Assembly (NCBI RefSeq): GCF_017813355.1
Contig: NZ_JAGIYZ010000006.1
Location: 138,060 to 202,059 of the forward strand
Reading direction: 5' to 3'
Origin: Roseomonas nitratireducens
GTDB lineage: Bacteria > Pseudomonadota > Alphaproteobacteria > Acetobacterales > Acetobacteraceae
Length of the DNA: 64,000 bases
The number at the start of each line of letters is the position of its first letter. Position 1 is the first letter of the stretch. The notes under the pieces are model-generated. The model was not told the origin of the DNA, searched no databases, and saw nothing but the letters and a program-made list of their open reading frames with translations. The translations under genes were made by a program, and so were the position numbers. Shown here in pieces: positions 61,737-64,000 of the stretch.

Positions 61737-62066
61737 TCAGACGCCCCGGTCCGACTTCACGATCTCGGTCATCGTCACGCCGAGCCGGTTGTCGTCGACC
61801 ATCACCACCTCCCCGCGCGCGACGAGGCGGTTGTTGACGTAGATGTCCACCGCCTCCCCGAGCTTGCGGTCCAGCTCCACGACCGCGCCGCGGCCGAGCT
61901 TGAGCAGCTGGGAGACCTGCATCGTCGCGCGCCCGAGCACGGCGCTGATCTGCACGGGGATGTCGTAGACCGCCTCCAGCTCCCGCACCGGGACGGCGGC
62001 GGGGCGCGCCTCCTCGGCGGTGGCGGTGGCGGGGGAGGCCGGTTCGAAGGTCGCGTTGCCCGACAT
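61737..62066 (-). CDS. fliN: FliN: flagellar motor switch protein
   Basis: The 109-residue protein is a small switch-complex subunit. After a short Ala/Glu-rich start it has the SpoA/FliN domain: [40 protein letters not shown] and [19 protein letters not shown] with TMTEIV at the end. The ATG at 62066 is chosen for AAGGAGT just upstream; the frame is open further but overlaps fliH. It lies between fliH and flbD. No fliM is visible in the window. Confidence 0.95.
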   Translation of the reverse strand: MSGNATFEPASPATATAEEARPAAVPVRELEAVYDIPVQISAVLGRATMQVSQLLKLGRGAVVELDRKLGEAVDIYVNNRLVARGEVVMVDDNRLGVTMTEIVKSDRGV

Positions 62067-62070
62067 GTCT

Positions 62071-62724
62071 CTACTCCTTCGGCCCGAGGCCGGCTGCATC
62101 CAGCACGCGGGCGATGTCCTGCCGGCGTGCCGCGAGATCGAGGGTGGCCGCACCGCCGCGCCATTCGGCGCGGGCATCGCCCGGCGCCAGGGCGGGGTCC
62201 TCGGCGACCGAGAGGCCCGGCGCGCCGAGCAGCGCGGCGACCTCCTCGGCGAAGCCGGGTGCGACGAGGATGCGCGGCTCCGGCATGCTCTGCAGCGCGG
62301 GCGCGATCCGGCGGGCGAAGGCGGCGGCGATCGCCGCGCCGTTGTCGGCCGCCAGGCCCGGCAGCGCGGCATCCATCATGGACAGGGCGAGGCGCGCGAG
62401 GCCGATGGCGGTCTCCTCGGCCGCGCGCAGGGCTTCCTGCTGCGCGGCGGCGAGCGCCTCGGCCGCCAGCGTGGCGGCGCGCGCCACCTCGGCCTCCCGC
62501 GCCGCGGCGGCCGCGGCCATGCCCTCGGCGCGGCCTTCGGCATGGCCGGCGCGGCGCGCCTCGGCGAGCAGGTTGGCGATCTCGTCCGGGTCGGGGCCGG
62601 CGGGCAGGGGCGGGGGCATCGCCTCCGCCTCCCGCCGCGCGGCGTCGAGGGCGGCGATGAGCACCGTCGGCGTGAAGGCGCCGGCCAGCGCGTCGGGTGC
62701 GATGCGGGTGAAGCCGTCGGCCAT
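62071..62724 (-). CDS. fliH: FliH-like flagellar export regulator
   Basis: The 217-residue product has a long Ala/Glu/Arg-rich helix (about 45-110: EARRAGHAEGRAEGMAAAAA and onward) followed by a C-terminal part with LARLALSMMDAALPGLAADN and RILVAPGFAEEVAALLG, which fits the FliH/SctL family that restrains the export ATPase FliI. FliH proteins are poorly conserved, so the call rests on architecture and on position between fliG and fliN. No fliI is in the window. One base separates it from the fliG stop. Confidence 0.83.
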   Translation of the reverse strand: MADGFTRIAPDALAGAFTPTVLIAALDAARREAEAMPPPLPAGPDPDEIANLLAEARRAGHAEGRAEGMAAAAAAREAEVARAATLAAEALAAAQQEALRAAEETAIGLARLALSMMDAALPGLAADNGAAIAAAFARRIAPALQSMPEPRILVAPGFAEEVAALLGAPGLSVAEDPALAPGDARAEWRGGAATLDLAARRQDIARVLDAAGLGPKE

Positions 62725-62725
62725 C

Positions 62726-63721
62726 CTAGTAGACCATCTCGTCTTCGCGCCCGTCCTGCATCTGGATCTGGCCCTGGGCGGCGAGGTCCTTGGCCATCAG
62801 CACGATCGCGGACTGCGCCTCGTCCACCTCGCGCAGCTTGACCGGGCCCATATTCGCCAGGTCCTCCTTCAGCATCTTCGCCGCGCGCTCGCCCATGTTC
62901 TTGATGAACAGGTCGCGCAGCGCCTCCGACGCGCCCTTCAGGGCCAGCGTCAGCTGGTCCTTGGGCACCGCGCGCATCAGGATCTGCACGCCCTGGCTGT
63001 CCAGGCGTGCGAGGTCGTCGAAGGTGAACATCAGGCCGCGGATGCGCTCGGCCGCGTCGCGGTTGCGCTCCTCGAGCGCGGCCAGGATCCGGGTCTCGGA
63101 CTGGCGGTCGAGGTTGTTGAAGATCTCGGCCATCATCTCGTGCGCGTCGCGGCGCTGCGCGCGGGCCAGGTTAGACATGAACTCGGCCTTCAGCGTCTTC
63201 TCGACGCCGTCCAGCGCTTCCTTCTGGACGGTCTCCATGCGCAGCATGCGCATCACGACCTCCATCGCGAAGCCTTCGGGCAGCAGCGACAGGACGCGCG
63301 CGGCGTGGTCGGGCTTCACCTTGGTCAGCACGACGGCGACCGTCTGCGGGTATTCGTTCTTGAGGTAGTTCGCGAGCACGGCCTCGTTCACGTTGCCGAG
63401 CTTGTCCCACATGGTCCGGCCCGCCGGGCCGCGGATCTCCTCCATGATCTGGGCGACGCGCTCGCGCGGCAGCGTCTTCATCAGCATCCGCTCGGTGGTC
63501 TCCCAGGACCCCACGAGGTTGCCGGTCTGGCCGAGGCTGTCGCCGAACTCCTTGCACAGGTCCTCGACCACGGTCGCGGGCACGGTGCCGAGATTGGCCA
63601 TGGCGGTGGAGATGTCGCGGATCTCGTCCTCGTGCATCTTGGCGAAGAGCCGCGAGGCGTGCTCCTCCCCGATCGCCAGCATGAAGGTCGCGGCCTTCTG
63701 GTGTCCCTTGAGCTCGGCCAT
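62726..63721 (-). CDS. fliG: FliG: flagellar motor switch protein
   Basis: The 331-residue protein links the MS ring to the switch and generates torque with the stators. The N-terminal domain ([20 protein letters not shown]) contacts FliF; the middle and C-terminal domains include [20 protein letters not shown] with the MFxF hinge, and the charged torque helix [20 protein letters not shown] near the end. The ATG at 63721 is chosen for GGAG seven bases upstream; a GTG two codons earlier overlaps the fliF stop. Complete and normal in length. Confidence 0.96.
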   Translation of the reverse strand: MAELKGHQKAATFMLAIGEEHASRLFAKMHEDEIRDISTAMANLGTVPATVVEDLCKEFGDSLGQTGNLVGSWETTERMLMKTLPRERVAQIMEEIRGPAGRTMWDKLGNVNEAVLANYLKNEYPQTVAVVLTKVKPDHAARVLSLLPEGFAMEVVMRMLRMETVQKEALDGVEKTLKAEFMSNLARAQRRDAHEMMAEIFNNLDRQSETRILAALEERNRDAAERIRGLMFTFDDLARLDSQGVQILMRAVPKDQLTLALKGASEALRDLFIKNMGERAAKMLKEDLANMGPVKLREVDEAQSAIVLMAKDLAAQGQIQMQDGREDEMVY

Positions 63722-63723
63722 GG

Positions 63724-64000
63724 TCACGCTCCGTCCGGCGTCAACCAGCGGCGGACCACGGCCATGGCCTCATCCGGGTGGCGGTCGACGAGTTCCTGCA
63801 GCTTGGCGATGGAGGAGGCGCGCATCTGGCCCTCGACCATCGAGATCGAGACCATCGCGTCGCCGCCCTCCCCGCCGGCGGCGAGCGCGCCCGCGGCACC
63901 TGCCTGGCCGGGCAGGGCGGGGGTGCCGTCGGCGTTGACCGCGCCGGCCGCGCCGCCCGCGATCGCCGCCGCGCCGCCCGCGGCGCCGGCCAGCGCCGGC
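63724..64000 (-). CDS. fliF: FliF: flagellar MS-ring protein, C-terminal part only
   Basis: The frame enters from beyond the window end and stops at 63724. The visible last ~91 residues begin with an Ala/Gly-rich stretch and end with [38 protein letters not shown] and TPDGA. The helix pattern [19 protein letters not shown] with a closing RxWL is the conserved FliG-binding tail of FliF. The stop lies two bases before the fliG ATG, consistent with the usual fliF-fliG coupling. The rest of the protein cannot be seen. Confidence 0.88.
   Translation of the reverse strand, partial: PALAGAAGGAAAIAGGAAGAVNADGTPALPGQAGAAGALAAGGEGGDAMVSISMVEGQMRASSIAKLQELVDRHPDEAMAVVRRWLTPDGA

Overview
The window is very GC-rich DNA with tightly packed genes, many joined by ATGA or TGATG overlaps. 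Its contents (polar-type flagellar genes with flbD, alphaproteobacterial chemotaxis genes, several orphan Bug-type solute-binding proteins, a TRAP transporter, molybdenum hydroxylase genes and CoA-linked catabolism) suggest a free-living alphaproteobacterium, most likely Acetobacteraceae of the Roseomonas kind. That placement is inference from gene content; no rRNA is present to confirm it. No tRNA, rRNA, insertion sequence, prophage or CRISPR array was seen.

Bases 1-10810 (+) form one chemotaxis operon: a double-module chemoreceptor (cut by the window edge), a triple-domain CheW, CheB, a HEAT-repeat protein, CheR, a CheY, CheA, a small STAS-like protein, a second CheY, a membrane receptor-like protein with no sensory domain, and a PilZ protein. 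Bases 10888-18359 (+) form a second, unusual operon: a formyltransferase-fold protein, a two-helix periplasmic sensor with no output domain, a periplasmic sensor-HAMP unit fused to a 12-helix MFS transporter, an ABC_sub_bind periplasmic protein, a HAMP-SpoIIE (PP2C) phosphatase, a STAS anti-anti-sigma-like protein and an RsbW-like ATPase. This looks like a complete transport-coupled partner-switching system and is the best candidate for an undescribed system. It is followed by a transmembrane Ser/Thr kinase whose outer part resembles an AMIN domain.

Bases 20635-40497 are a catabolic and transport region. A TetR regulator faces a three-subunit molybdenum hydroxylase across a perfect 20-bp palindrome. 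Then follow a TRAP transporter, an MFS carrier, a metallo-beta-lactamase-fold hydrolase, enoyl-CoA hydratase, a racemase-like class III CoA-transferase family protein, acyl-CoA dehydrogenase and a Bug protein; nearby are an acyl-CoA ligase, a NUDIX hydrolase, a luciferase-like monooxygenase, another Bug protein, and a thiolase-like/DUF35 pair. Together they look like uptake and CoA-dependent breakdown of an unidentified organic acid.

Bases 40568-49711 hold exopolysaccharide or surface-glycan genes: a sugar transferase, flippase, two GT4 and two GT2 glycosyltransferases in one operon, plus a DUF6311-like membrane protein and a polyprenyl-phosphate-type GT2 that overlap tail to tail. Bases 49801-56489 hold a Bug protein, OmpW and MipA outer-membrane proteins, formate-tetrahydrofolate ligase, an SGNH-like protein and OpgC. 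Bases 56543-64000 (-) are flagellar: fliF (partial), fliG, fliH, fliN, flbD, flhA, flhF, flhG.

Three copies of a ~124-base intergenic element (two in tandem after the formate ligase gene, one inside the glycan operon) lie in sense orientation behind coding genes. Their first stem differs in sequence in each copy yet stays perfectly paired, which points to a conserved RNA structure. Several genes end with a perfect GC-rich hairpin within about 10 bases of the stop codon, mostly with no T-tract.
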